Source of the DNA: Chryseolinea lacunae
GTDB taxonomy: Bacteria > Bacteroidota > Bacteroidia > Cytophagales > Cyclobacteriaceae
Direction: 5' to 3'
DNA: 64,000 nucleotides
Assembly: GCF_016735595.1 (NCBI RefSeq)
Contig: NZ_JAERRB010000004.1
Span: forward strand, 248,001 to 312,000
The position numbers and the translations under genes were made by a program. Shown here piece by piece: positions 1 through 9,008 of this stretch. How positions within the stretch are numbered: the stretch's first letter is position 1; the number at the start of each line of letters is the position of its first letter. A model generated the notes under the pieces. It was not told the DNA's origin. It was given only the letters and a program-made list of their open reading frames with translations, and searched no databases.

Positions 1-483
1 GAGCACGGGGCTGATAAATATTTTGGGGATGAGGCTGCGGCCACTCACGGCGCTCTCGCCATCCTGGGCGCGGGCGCGTCCCTTCCAATAGCTTTTGAGA
101 ATCTGGCGGTCCTGATATTGCTTGAACTCCGAGAACGACATGCTCGACGCGGGCCGGTAGTTGAGGTCACCGATCTTTTCGTAGATGGTATAGTTCATGG
201 CCGTGTCGATGTCCACATCCAGTTTCATCTGGTTGGGATCCTTCAGGTAGAGGGGCGACGCGGTGGTGGTATTTGAAAATGGATCGCCATAGCGGTCTGT
301 GGCCCGATAAGTCGGGCGACGGCTAGGGGTGTAGGCATCTCTTTTGGTAGTGTCGGCAGGGTTTTGGCGCGTAGGCCTGACCTGGCCGAATCCCATATGA
401 GAAACGAGCAAAAAACTCAGCCATGCTACAAACAACCGGCCAAGCGTAAGAGCAACCTGATGCTTCCGAGTAGAGACAGTCAA
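1..483 (-). CDS. sprA: SprA/Sov, type IX secretion outer-membrane translocon, N-terminal fragment
   Basis: Only the first 161 codons are present; the gene runs off the left edge. SprA is the very large outer-membrane channel of the type IX secretion system. The visible part has a hydrophobic signal segment ending at a Gly-Phe-Gly-Gln site, then the conserved block LYLKDPNQMKLDVDIDT followed by MNYTIYEKIGDLNYRP and SMSFSEFKQYQ, which I recognise as the family's N-terminal signature. It lies just downstream of ruvA, the usual Bacteroidota arrangement, with about 5 bases between stop and start. No ATG precedes the signal peptide in frame; the best start is a TTG at 481-483, so the start is uncertain. 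An in-frame ATG inside the signal segment would destroy it. Confidence 0.85.
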   Translation of the reverse strand, partial: MTVSTRKHQVALTLGRLFVAWLSFLLVSHMGFGQVRPTRQNPADTTKRDAYTPSRRPTYRATDRYGDPFSNTTTASPLYLKDPNQMKLDVDIDTAMNYTIYEKIGDLNYRPASSMSFSEFKQYQDRQILKSYWKGRARAQDGESAVSGRSLIPKIFISPVL

Positions 484-488
484 ACGTA

Positions 489-1082
489 CTATGCGTTTTT
501 TAGGGCCTGCTTAACTAAATCTTCTAAGGTAATGGTATTTCCTGATTTTTTCAGGACGGTATCTACACTTTTCTCTGCCGCCGCCTTAGGCAGGCCGAGT
601 GTGAGCAAAGCTGATAACGCCTCCTTCCGCAGGGTATTGTGAGGCCCCATTGAAATAGACGGCTGTGTTTCTTCCCAGCTTTCTTTCTTCAGTTTGTCTT
701 TCAATTCAATGATGACCCGCAGCGCAGTTTTGCCGCCAATGCCTTTGATGGCCTGCAGGGCAGCGGCATCTTCGCGCACAATGGCCGTCTTCAACTCCGA
801 ACTGTTCATATACGACAACATGACAATGGCCGTGCTCGGCCCCACACCACTCACCGACACCAGTTGCTGAAAAAGTTTCTTCTCGGTTTCGCTGCTGAAT
901 CCAAACAACACATGCGCATCCTCGCGTATGTTGAGGTGCGTGTGCAACATGATATTCTCCTGGTCTTTGATTTCGGAAAACGTCTGAAGGGAGATGTGCA
1001 GCAGGTAGCCCACACCGTTCACGTCCATGATCACGTGGGTCGGGTCCTTGTGCACAAGTCTGCCTTTGAGGAAAGCGATCAT
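489..1082 (-). CDS. ruvA: Holliday junction branch migration protein RuvA
   Basis: RuvA binds four-way DNA junctions as a tetramer and recruits the RuvB motor for branch migration. The 197-residue product has the family length. It starts MIAFLKGRL with the N-terminal OB-fold, followed by paired helix-hairpin-helix segments (VSGVGPSTAIVMLS and IKGIGGKTALRVIIELKDKL) and a C-terminal three-helix domain (ALSALLTLGLPKAAAEKSV) that contacts RuvB. The ATG at 1082 is the natural start. It is upstream of sprA on the same strand and probably cotranscribed with it; ruvB is not nearby. Confidence 0.97.
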   Translation of the reverse strand: MIAFLKGRLVHKDPTHVIMDVNGVGYLLHISLQTFSEIKDQENIMLHTHLNIREDAHVLFGFSSETEKKLFQQLVSVSGVGPSTAIVMLSYMNSSELKTAIVREDAAALQAIKGIGGKTALRVIIELKDKLKKESWEETQPSISMGPHNTLRKEALSALLTLGLPKAAAEKSVDTVLKKSGNTITLEDLVKQALKNA

Positions 1083-1213
1083 TTTTTTTGACCGCTAAGT
1101 TAATCGAAAGAATAAATAATAGGTGCTCCCGGCAGACAAGAAGCACACAAATCCGGTAGGAATAGAATGCTATCTCCGCGCAAAACACAAACGGCGCGAA
1201 AAACCCCGGACAC

Positions 1214-1236
1214 GTGATGCTGCGAAAATGCATCAC
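1214..1236 (-). terminator. Possible hairpin downstream of maeB
   Basis: A perfect 7-base inverted repeat, GTGATGC and GCATCAC, surrounds a 9-base loop in the gap between maeB and ruvA. Read leftward it falls about 60 bases after the maeB stop. A short T-run follows only after a further dozen bases, so it is a weak intrinsic terminator candidate. I see no other element in the 214-base gap. Confidence 0.3.
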
Positions 1237-1296
1237 GCCGTTGTTGTCGCGCCGCTATGTTTCGTAATGCTCAACCTGTGAGCCGTCCGGAAATTT

Positions 1297-3576
1297 CTAT
1301 AAGTGTTTGTTCTGTTCGTGCAGCTGTGCATCCACCACGGCAATGGCCGCCATGTTCACAATTTCACGAATCGAACTTCCCAATTGCAACACGTGCACAG
1401 GTTTCTTCATGCCCAGCAGAATGGGGCCGATGGTTTCGGCGCCGCCAATTTCCATCAGCAACTTGTAGGCGATGTTGCCTGAAGCCAGGTTGGGGAATAT
1501 AAGCGTGTTGGCACCTTCATTGGCCAACGCGCTGAACGGAAATGTTTCCTGCTGCAGGCCGGTGTTCAGGGCCACGTTGGCTTGCATGTCGCCTTCCACC
1601 ACGAGGTCGGGATTTTTGAGCTTCGCGAGGCGCACGGCTTCTCTTGCCTTTTCGGGCACTTCGCCTTTCGAGCTTCCAAAGTTTGAATAGGATAGCATGG
1701 CCACGCGTGGTTCCATGTCGAAGAACTTCACGCCGTGTGCCGTCAGCTCGATGATCTCGGCGAGTTGTTGGGCGTTGGGGTCAACGTTCACGGTGGTGTC
1801 GGCAAAGAAGAATGTGCCGCGTTTCGTAAACATGATGTACATGCCCGCCACGCGGTTCACGCCTTCGGCCGTGCCAATAATTTGCAGCGATGGCAATATG
1901 GTTTTCGGATAGTCCTTTGTGAGACCGCTCACCAGGGCGTCGGCATCGCCGTGCTCCACCATCATGGCGGCGAAATAGTTTCGCTCGCGCATCAGGCGCT
2001 CGCAGTCGGTGTAGTTGAGGCCTTTGCGTTGACGCTTTTTGTAAAACTCGGCGGCATAACGCTTCACCATTTCTTCTTCCTCGCGGGGATAATAAACAGG
2101 GCAGTCGTTCAGGTCGAGCTTGTGTTCTTCGATGAGGCGTTGAATTTCAGTTTTGTTACCCAGCAAAATAGGATGTGCGATGCCTTCGTCTTTGAGGATC
2201 TGCGCCGCCTTCAATATTTTGGGATGGGTTGCTTCGGTGAACACCACGCGCTTTGGTTGCTTTTTGGCGCGGTCAATCACACGCGAGATCAGCTTCTGGT
2301 CGATGCCGATGCGTTTTTGCAAATCGTTGTAATAAGCTCCCCAGTCGGTGATGGCATTCTTGGCGATGCCCGAATCCATCGCGGCTTTTGCCACTGCGGG
2401 CGACACGGTGGTGATCAACCGTGTGTCGAGCGGTTTGGGAATGAGGTAGTCGCGACCGAAGCGAATCTGGTCGGCGCCATAGGCTTTCACCACCATGTCG
2501 GGCACCGGTTCTTTGGCCAGCGTTGCCAGTGCATGCACGGCGGCAAGTTTCATGGCCTCGTTGATTTCGGTTGCCCGCACATCGAGGGCGCCGCGGAAAA
2601 TGTAAGGGAAACCCAGCACGTTGTTCACCTGGTTAGGGTGATCGGAACGACCCGTCGCCATAATGATGTCGTGACGGGTTTTCATGGCCAGCTCATAGTT
2701 GATCTCCGGATCGGGGTTGGCCAGGGCAAACACGATTGGATCTTTCGCCATAGCGTTCAGGTCGTCGGGTGTGATGGCGTCGGCTACCGACAACCCTACA
2801 AACACATCGGCGCCTTTCATGGCCTCCTGCAGTGAGTCAATTTTTTTGGTGGTGACAAATTGTTTTTTGATGTCGTCCAGGTTGGTGCGCGAGGTGTTCA
2901 GCACGCCCTTGCTGTCGCACATGATGATGTTTTCTTTCTTGGCACCCAACGCGATGTAGAGTTTTGTGCAACTCACAGCGGCCGCACCGGCACCGTTCAC
3001 CACGATGGAGATGTCTTCCATTTTCTTGCCCACAATTTCCAGTGCGTTAAGCAACGCGGCTGCCGAGATGATGGCCGTGCCGTGCTGGTCATCGTGCATC
3101 ACGGGGATGTTCATCTTCTCGCGCAATTCGGTTTCGATTTTGAAACACTCCGGTGCTTTAATGTCTTCGAGGTTGATGCCGCCAAACGTAGGCTCCAGCG
3201 ACTTCACAATTTTGATAAAGGAATCGGGATCTTCTTCGTCGATCTCGATGTCGAACACATCGATGCCGGCGAACTTTTTGAACAATACGCCCTTGCCTTC
3301 CATCACAGGCTTGGAGGCTTCGGGTCCGATGTTGCCCAGGCCCAGCACCGCGGTGCCGTTGGAGATCACGGCTACCAGATTTCCTTTTGCTGTGTATTTA
3401 TAAACATCTTCTTTGTTGGCCGCAATTTCGAGGCACGGCACCGCCACCCCCGGCGAGTAGGCTAGCGCAAGGTCCAGCTGCGTGCTGAGCGATTTTGTGG
3501 GCACGACTTCAATCTTTCCCGGCTGACCCTGCATGTGAAAATTCAGGGCGTCCTGCTTTCTGATCTTGATTGACAT
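1297..3576 (-). CDS. maeB: NADP-dependent malic enzyme with C-terminal phosphotransacetylase-like domain
   Basis: Oxidatively decarboxylates malate to pyruvate, producing NADPH, in the cytosol. The 759-residue length matches the MaeB hybrid class. Residues 1-430 hold the malic enzyme domain: the [13 protein letters not shown] substrate loop, the [21 protein letters not shown] block with its catalytic lysine region, [20 protein letters not shown] with metal-binding acids, and a nucleotide-binding [12 protein letters not shown] turn. Residues about 440-759 resemble phosphate acetyltransferase ([19 protein letters not shown]); in MaeB proteins this part is regulatory, binding acetyl-CoA, rather than catalytic. 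It is a single-gene unit with its own -7 promoter box. Confidence 0.97.
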   Translation of the reverse strand: MSIKIRKQDALNFHMQGQPGKIEVVPTKSLSTQLDLALAYSPGVAVPCLEIAANKEDVYKYTAKGNLVAVISNGTAVLGLGNIGPEASKPVMEGKGVLFKKFAGIDVFDIEIDEEDPDSFIKIVKSLEPTFGGINLEDIKAPECFKIETELREKMNIPVMHDDQHGTAIISAAALLNALEIVGKKMEDISIVVNGAGAAAVSCTKLYIALGAKKENIIMCDSKGVLNTSRTNLDDIKKQFVTTKKIDSLQEAMKGADVFVGLSVADAITPDDLNAMAKDPIVFALANPDPEINYELAMKTRHDIIMATGRSDHPNQVNNVLGFPYIFRGALDVRATEINEAMKLAAVHALATLAKEPVPDMVVKAYGADQIRFGRDYLIPKPLDTRLITTVSPAVAKAAMDSGIAKNAITDWGAYYNDLQKRIGIDQKLISRVIDRAKKQPKRVVFTEATHPKILKAAQILKDEGIAHPILLGNKTEIQRLIEEHKLDLNDCPVYYPREEEEMVKRYAAEFYKKRQRKGLNYTDCERLMRERNYFAAMMVEHGDADALVSGLTKDYPKTILPSLQIIGTAEGVNRVAGMYIMFTKRGTFFFADTTVNVDPNAQQLAEIIELTAHGVKFFDMEPRVAMLSYSNFGSSKGEVPEKAREAVRLAKLKNPDLVVEGDMQANVALNTGLQQETFPFSALANEGANTLIFPNLASGNIAYKLLMEIGGAETIGPILLGMKKPVHVLQLGSSIREIVNMAAIAVVDAQLHEQNKHL

Positions 3577-3602
3577 TGAGTGTTATGCTAAAGTTAAAGG
3601 GC

Positions 3603-3610
3603 CAAAGATA
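3603..3610 (-). promoter_or_regulatory. Putative -7 box of maeB promoter
   Basis: On the minus strand the sequence is TATCTTTG, an exact match to the Bacteroidota -7 consensus TAnnTTTG, 26 bases before the maeB ATG. No TTTG stands at the usual 19-base distance; the nearest upstream one is only about 11 bases away, so the -33 half is weak. Confidence 0.45.
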
Positions 3611-3859
3611 ACAACCGGCGGCAAAAGATTGCAGATTTATGTTGCGGTATTGGTTTGGTAGATTTTTTTACCAATGCCCTTAAGCAACATTGGTTTTATA
3701 AATGGGTTTGCGGCAACAGCGAAAAATGTAACCGGATCCGTATTAAAATGCCAACAACAATCTCTAAATTTTTTTTACAAAGATGAAACCGGCATAGTGA
3801 TGGTGTTCTATTTTATGCTGATCTTAATCGGACCATACGCTTGGTTTTAAATTGGTTTT

Positions 3860-5542
3860 ATGGCGGCAGTATCCTGGCTAAAAGGCTATGTTCTCTATGC
3901 AGTGGTCTTCCTGGTGGCGTTGCTCATGCTCATAAACATGCTTCTCATCTATCGCAATAACCAGGTCATCACCTTCAACAAACAACAGCAGGAAGAAGCC
4001 GAGCGCATCAAGGTAAATGCCAGTGAAGTGATTCGCGCACTTCACCTTCTCGACATGGCTGTGCGCAGCTATGCCATCGTGGAAAAAGCCAGCTTTCTCG
4101 ACGCCCGCGACACCGCCATCGCCGACATGAACAACGCGTTCAATGGATTGGAAAAAGCTCTTGCCGCACAACACTACAACCTCAACGAACTGTATGTTCT
4201 GAAAGACAGCGTGCACAAATATGTTGACGTGACCGGCGTGATGATGAAATATTTGCAACGCGGCCAACTTAACAAATTTTCCGAACTGCTCAACATCGAC
4301 CCCGGCTTTCCCGTGTGGAAACAATGCAAAGCGTTCAATGATCGCATCGACGGATTTGAAGACAACATTTCGCGCCAGGCGCAAGGGCGTTATGAGCGTG
4401 CGCTCAAGAACATCTACCTGTTGCAGCTCTTGCTTTTTTTGTTCACCGTTCCGTTGCTGGCCTACACGGCCTATCAGGCAAATCGATCTATTATGGTGGC
4501 GGAGCAGCTTCGAAAATCGGAGATGACGCGCGCCACCATGCTGCTCGAACAAAACGCATTGCTCGAACGCACCGTGCACCAACGCACCGTAGAAATACTC
4601 ACCCAAAACGAAGAGATCAGTGCGCAAAACGAAGAGATCGTTTCGCACAACGAACAGCTGCAGTTGCAACAACAGGAGATTGAGCGGCAACGCAACGTGC
4701 TGGCTGAGCAACACAATAAAGTGCAGCTGGCCAATCGCACCATCGAAGAAAAAAATGAGCTCATCCAACGGCACAACCGCGAGCTGGTGCTGGAGGTGAC
4801 ACGCCAAACGCAAGACCTCAAGCAAGCCAACCTCGAATTGATCGAGCACAACAGTCGCCTTGAACAATTTGCCTTCATCATTTCGCACAACCTGCGTGCG
4901 CCCATGGCCCGGCTGGTGGGCCTTTCGGAAGTGCTGAATTTTGCGAAAGATGATCAGGAAGTAGCGGAGGTGGTGAAACTGATGGTGCGCTCAACCTACG
5001 ATCTTGATCAGGTCATCAAAGACCTGACGGTGATTCTGGGCGTGCAGAAAATGAATACGCAAATTCTGGCCGATGTGAACCTGCGCGTGTTGTTCGAAAA
5101 AGTGATGCAGTCGCTCGAAGAAGAAATCAAACAAACCCATGCCACCGTCACCACCGATTTTTCGTTGGCGCAAACGGTGCACTCCTTGCCGCCCTATCTC
5201 GAAAGTATTTTCTACAACCTGCTCAGCAATGCCATCAAATATCGCGACCCCAAACGAGCACCGGTCATCGACGTGCGCAGTCGCGAAGACGACGACTATG
5301 TTGTCATCGCCGTGCGCGACAACGGGTTGGGCATTGATCTCGGGAAGTATCAGGATAAACTATTTAATCTCTACAAGCGCTTTCACCACCACGTGGAGGG
5401 CAAAGGCATGGGCTTGTATCTGGTGAAAACCCAGGTGGCTGCCGTGAGCGGAAAAATTGAAGTGGAGAGCGTTGTGGGCGAGGGAACCACCTTCCGCGTT
5501 TTTCTGCGGCGCGATCATCCTTCCAAGAATACGACGTGGTGA
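3860..5542 (+). CDS. Membrane-bound sensor histidine kinase (orphan)
   Basis: A 560-residue sensor kinase. It has a transmembrane helix at about 10-32, a helical extracytoplasmic domain of about 160 residues, a second membrane helix at about 190-212, then a long Gln/Glu-rich coiled coil (about 215-330) in place of a clear HAMP or PAS domain. The HisKA box is FIISHNLRAP with phospho-acceptor His343, followed by an HATPase domain with N-box YNLLSNAIKYRDP, G1 box DNGLGID and G2 box GKGMGLYLVK. The C-terminus ends shortly after the ATPase fold, so no receiver domain is fused. No response regulator is adjacent. The stimulus is not predictable from sequence. Confidence 0.9.
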   Translation: MAAVSWLKGYVLYAVVFLVALLMLINMLLIYRNNQVITFNKQQQEEAERIKVNASEVIRALHLLDMAVRSYAIVEKASFLDARDTAIADMNNAFNGLEKALAAQHYNLNELYVLKDSVHKYVDVTGVMMKYLQRGQLNKFSELLNIDPGFPVWKQCKAFNDRIDGFEDNISRQAQGRYERALKNIYLLQLLLFLFTVPLLAYTAYQANRSIMVAEQLRKSEMTRATMLLEQNALLERTVHQRTVEILTQNEEISAQNEEIVSHNEQLQLQQQEIERQRNVLAEQHNKVQLANRTIEEKNELIQRHNRELVLEVTRQTQDLKQANLELIEHNSRLEQFAFIISHNLRAPMARLVGLSEVLNFAKDDQEVAEVVKLMVRSTYDLDQVIKDLTVILGVQKMNTQILADVNLRVLFEKVMQSLEEEIKQTHATVTTDFSLAQTVHSLPPYLESIFYNLLSNAIKYRDPKRAPVIDVRSREDDDYVVIAVRDNGLGIDLGKYQDKLFNLYKRFHHHVEGKGMGLYLVKTQVAAVSGKIEVESVVGEGTTFRVFLRRDHPSKNTTW

Positions 5543-5577
5543 AGCCTGTCGGCTAACCCCCGCATTCAACAGTCAAC

Positions 5578-7059
5578 TTAAATCCCGATAATCAGTTTCT
5601 GGCCGGCCTTCAGCTGACTATTGTTCAGGTTGTTGAGGCTTTTGATTTTTTCGACGGTGAGGCCTTCAAATTTTTTGGAGATGTCCCACAAGGTGTCGCC
5701 GGGTTGAACCACATAGGTCTTGGAGCCGGGGATGGTTACGGGCGCCACAGGTGTTTTTGTGGTGCGCGCCGAAGCGATGGCCGACGTGCTTGACGAAGGA
5801 GGTTGGCGCAACCAGATGTTTAGGCGCTGGCCCGCCCGAATGTTGTTGTTGTGCAGGTTGTTCCACTTGCGCAGGTCGGCCACTTTCACGCCGTGACGGA
5901 GCGCGATAGAACCGAGCACGTCGCCGTTGCGCACTTTGTAGTTCACACGGTCGCGTCCATAGGTGGAGCCTTCTGTGTTTTTGGCCAGCACTTCCAGGTC
6001 TTTCTTGCCCACTTTCGAAGCCGAGTCAAGAATGGCGTAGCGGTTTGTCAATAATTTTTCTTTCGAATTCAGCGGAACATACAGGGTGTAGGTCTTGCTG
6101 GTTTCGGGAATGGCATTGCGTTGAATAGAAGGGTTGAGTCGTTGAAGATCTTCCAGGCATGTGCCGGTGAGGCTGGCAAATGTTTCGAAGTGAAGAAACT
6201 TGGTCACTTCCACCGTGTCATATTTGGGCAGCATCTCTTCTCCTTCGTCGAAGAAGTTGTGCTCGTCCAGGTGATTCATGGCATAGACGATGGCCACAAA
6301 CTGCGGCACATACGAACGTGTTTCGCGGGGAAGGTTCGGATAGATCTCCCAGAATGTTCTTTTGTAGCCCGACTTGCGGATGGCGCGTTTCACATTGCCG
6401 GGGCCGGTGTTGTAGGCGGCCAGGGCCAGTTCCCAATCGTGAAACATGCTGTAGAGATCACGCAGATAGCGACAGGCGGCTTCCGTGGCTTTCACGGGAT
6501 CCATGCGGTCGTCGATATACCAGTCGTTGTTCAAGCCATAGTGACGGCCGGTGGCCGACATAAATTGCCACAGTCCCACCGCGCGTGCGCGTGAAACGGC
6601 CCGGGGGTTCAGGCCTGACTCGATGATGGAAAGATATTTCAGCTCATCGGGCAGACCGTATTTTGCCAAAGCCTTTTCGAAGATGGGGAAGTACAGATTT
6701 TTGCGCCGCATCATCATGCGGGTGTACTCGCGATCGCGCACCGTGAAGTAGTTGATGAATGCGTGAATGCGTTCGTTGTAGACCAGAGGCATGTTTTTCT
6801 GAAGACATGCCAAACGGTCGGCGAGCACTCCTGGATCGTCGTCGCCGGGAATGTATTCAAGCTGGCTGGGCAATGCGAAGTAGGCAAAGTCGGCTGTGTC
6901 TTCTTTGAACAACATGTCTTCTTCGGCCACGGCCACTTCCAGCGAGTCGGCCACCGCGAGGGAGTCGGGCACCTGGCTAAAGGCGGTGAACGAAAGTGTT
7001 GTCATACACAAAGCAGCGATCCATGCTTTTTTGCTGACAGGGGCCAACTGCTCAATCAT
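5578..7059 (-). CDS. mltD: MltD-type lytic transglycosylase with two LysM domains
   Basis: Cleaves peptidoglycan glycan strands with anhydro-sugar formation, in the periplasm. The SLT domain carries the catalytic Glu in SIIESGLNPRA, then SRARAVGLWQFMSATGRHYG and LALAAYNTGPGNVKRAI. Two C-terminal LysM repeats (VRNGDVLGSIALRHGV and VQPGDTLWDISKKFEG) bind glycan. The open frame begins 48 bases earlier with adjacent GTG and ATG codons, but I place the start at the internal Met whose product begins MIEQLAPVSKKAWIAALC, because this gives a normal signal peptide ending near SFTAFSQ. No lipobox is evident, unlike E. coli MltD. It is last in the tatA-gatA-mltD unit, about 54 bases after gatA. Confidence 0.93.
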   Translation of the reverse strand: MIEQLAPVSKKAWIAALCMTTLSFTAFSQVPDSLAVADSLEVAVAEEDMLFKEDTADFAYFALPSQLEYIPGDDDPGVLADRLACLQKNMPLVYNERIHAFINYFTVRDREYTRMMMRRKNLYFPIFEKALAKYGLPDELKYLSIIESGLNPRAVSRARAVGLWQFMSATGRHYGLNNDWYIDDRMDPVKATEAACRYLRDLYSMFHDWELALAAYNTGPGNVKRAIRKSGYKRTFWEIYPNLPRETRSYVPQFVAIVYAMNHLDEHNFFDEGEEMLPKYDTVEVTKFLHFETFASLTGTCLEDLQRLNPSIQRNAIPETSKTYTLYVPLNSKEKLLTNRYAILDSASKVGKKDLEVLAKNTEGSTYGRDRVNYKVRNGDVLGSIALRHGVKVADLRKWNNLHNNNIRAGQRLNIWLRQPPSSSTSAIASARTTKTPVAPVTIPGSKTYVVQPGDTLWDISKKFEGLTVEKIKSLNNLNNSQLKAGQKLIIGI

Positions 7060-7113
7060 GCGATCGGCAGCGGAAAAAATGGTACAGCGAAAATCAGTTC
7101 TCATCACAAAGGG

Positions 7114-8538
7114 TCAATTCAATAGTGAGTTCGAAAAATGCAACAATTTCGATTCTTCAAAATCATCTGCTATCACTTGCAAGCCGATGGGCAACCCTTG
7201 CTTATCTTCCCCGCAAGGGAGGGCAATGGCGGGAACTCCCACCACGTTAGCCTGAACGGAGAAAAGATCCGCCAAGTACATTTCCAAAGGATTATCCGTG
7301 TGCTCTCCCAGCTTGAAGGCTGTGGTGGGCGTGATGGGCATCACGATAAAATCGTGGTGCTTCAATATTTCTTTTGTTTTGTCGCGAATGATGCGGCGCA
7401 CCTTTTGGGCTTTGGTGTAGTAGGCGTCGTAGTAGCTGGCGCTCAACACGAACGTGCCCAGCAAAATGCGGCGCTGCACTTCTTTGCCAAATCCTTCGGA
7501 GCGGCTCTTCTTGTAGAGCGAGTCCAGGTCTTTTGCCTGCGCGCTGCGGTGTCCGTAGCGAACGCCGTCGTAGCGCGAAAGGTTGGAGCTGGCTTCGGCC
7601 GTGGCCAGAATGTAGTAGGTGGGAAGCACATATTCCTGTAAAGGAAAATCAATCACTTCCACTTCATGGCCGGCGGCTTTGATGGCGTCTAGTTTGGCGA
7701 GAATGTTTTCGCGGATTTCCGGCTGAAGGCCTTCCGAATCCTGAATCTCGCGCACGTAGGCAACTTTGTATTTTTTGGTGTCGGCCTGTGTCAGTTCCTT
7801 CGAATAGGAGGGAACGGGCAACTGCGACACGGTGCTGTCTTGCTCATCGGGTCCGGCAATCACTTCCAGCACCAGGGCCACGTCTTCCACAGACTTGCCA
7901 AAGATGCCGATGCAGTCGAACGACGACCCGTAGGCGATCAACCCAAACCGGGAGATGCGCGAGTATGTTGGCTTGAGGCCCACCAGTCCGCAAAAAGCGG
8001 CAGGTTGGCGCACAGAGCCCCCTGTGTCAGATCCCAACGACACCTGGCACATGTCGGCTTGCACGGCAACAGCCGATCCTCCGGACGAACCTCCGGGAAC
8101 CCGCGTGTTGTCGGCGTCGTTCAAAACCGGTCCGAAGGCCGAGTTCTCGTTCGAAGAACCCATAGCAAATTCGTCGCAGTTCTGGCGGCCGATAATGATG
8201 GCGTCTTCGTCGAGAAGGCGCTGCACGGCGGTGCCGTTAAATTGGGAGATGAAGCCTTCCAGCACGTTGCTGCTGGCTTGCAGGGGATGGTCTTTGTAGG
8301 CCAAAACGTCTTTCAGGCCCACGACGAGCCCGGCAAGTTTTCCGGCCTTACCAAGTTTAATTTTCGAATCTATTTCGGCGGCTCTGGCGAGCGCCTCATC
8401 TTCATAGACCGTCAGAAAAGCATTGAGATGCTTCTTCTTTCTGATGTTTTCCAGATGAAAACGGACGATATCCTGACAGGAGCGTTTCCCGTGCTGCAGA
8501 TCGTTTTGAATTTGCCGAAATGTAGCGTAGGTCAACAC
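7114..8538 (-). CDS. gatA: Asp-tRNA(Asn)/Glu-tRNA(Gln) amidotransferase subunit A
   Basis: GatA is the glutaminase subunit of GatCAB, supplying ammonia to convert mischarged Glu-tRNA(Gln) or Asp-tRNA(Asn). The 474-residue protein has the amidase signature: the catalytic-lysine region GLVVGLKDVLAYKD, the Gly/Ser-rich PGGSSGGSAVAVQ loop, and SLGSDTGGSVRQPAAFCG with the cis-Ser/Ser pair. The initiation codon is GTG and follows directly on the tatA TAA stop with no gap, which implies translational coupling. gatB and gatC are not in the window. Confidence 0.96.
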   Translation of the reverse strand: MLTYATFRQIQNDLQHGKRSCQDIVRFHLENIRKKKHLNAFLTVYEDEALARAAEIDSKIKLGKAGKLAGLVVGLKDVLAYKDHPLQASSNVLEGFISQFNGTAVQRLLDEDAIIIGRQNCDEFAMGSSNENSAFGPVLNDADNTRVPGGSSGGSAVAVQADMCQVSLGSDTGGSVRQPAAFCGLVGLKPTYSRISRFGLIAYGSSFDCIGIFGKSVEDVALVLEVIAGPDEQDSTVSQLPVPSYSKELTQADTKKYKVAYVREIQDSEGLQPEIRENILAKLDAIKAAGHEVEVIDFPLQEYVLPTYYILATAEASSNLSRYDGVRYGHRSAQAKDLDSLYKKSRSEGFGKEVQRRILLGTFVLSASYYDAYYTKAQKVRRIIRDKTKEILKHHDFIVMPITPTTAFKLGEHTDNPLEMYLADLFSVQANVVGVPAIALPCGEDKQGLPIGLQVIADDFEESKLLHFSNSLLN

Positions 8539-8742
8539 TTATTTCCCGTCGTCAAGTTTAGCCGAATCTTCGATGTCCTTCTTCACATCTTTCACTGAAT
8601 CCTTGAATTCGCGAACGCCTTTTCCAAGACCTTTCATGAACTCAGGAATTTTCTTGGCACCAAAGAACACCAAGATGAACAATCCGATGAGAAGAATTTC
8701 CTGGAAACCAACCCCGCTTAAAAACAAAAATGTAGCTTTCAT
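8539..8742 (-). CDS. tatA: Twin-arginine translocase subunit TatA/TatE
   Basis: A 67-residue Tat pore component. It has a short N-terminal segment, one transmembrane helix (FQEILLIGLFILVFFGA), the hinge KKIPEFMKGLGKGVREFKD and a charged amphipathic tail ending in acidic residues, which is the complete TatA plan. Tat exports folded proteins across the inner membrane. It is the first gene of a leftward unit with gatA and mltD, driven by a well-matched promoter 26 bases upstream. tatC is not in the window. Confidence 0.95.
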   Translation of the reverse strand: MKATFLFLSGVGFQEILLIGLFILVFFGAKKIPEFMKGLGKGVREFKDSVKDVKKDIEDSAKLDDGK

Positions 8743-8768
8743 GGCTTTAAAATTTAAAATCGTAAGGA

Positions 8769-8799
8769 CAAAAGTAGGGTAAAAAAGCGTAGTATCAAA
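8769..8799 (-). promoter_or_regulatory. Bacteroidota-type promoter for tatA-gatA-mltD
   Basis: On the minus strand TTTG (8796-8799), exactly 19 bases, then TACTTTTG (8769-8776) reproduces the -33/-7 consensus TTTG-N19-TAnnTTTG. The predicted transcript start is about 20 bases before the tatA ATG. Apart from this the 266-base gap between tatA and the EnvC-like gene shows nothing I can identify. Confidence 0.75.
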
Positions 8800-9008
8800 T
8801 GCATGCGCCGGCCGATCTTGACGGCCTGGTTACCAGCGGTTAAACCATCTGCCTTTAAGGTCAAAAGATGGGATCGGAAAAGGACTTTTTTTGGTGTGCG
8901 TGTCGAGCCGAACGCCCGTTCACCATGTTATGGGGCACAACGGCTCACCGCACCGTCTCCCGGCACGGGTTTCTGCATGGAAATGCAGAGATTCTTACAC
9001 ATCAAAGT

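Noticed and set aside
1735-2835. 366-codon open frame antisense to maeB
   Set aside because: It lies wholly inside a conserved malic enzyme gene and its product is His/Val/Phe-rich without any family signature, typical of the shadow of a G+C-moderate gene.
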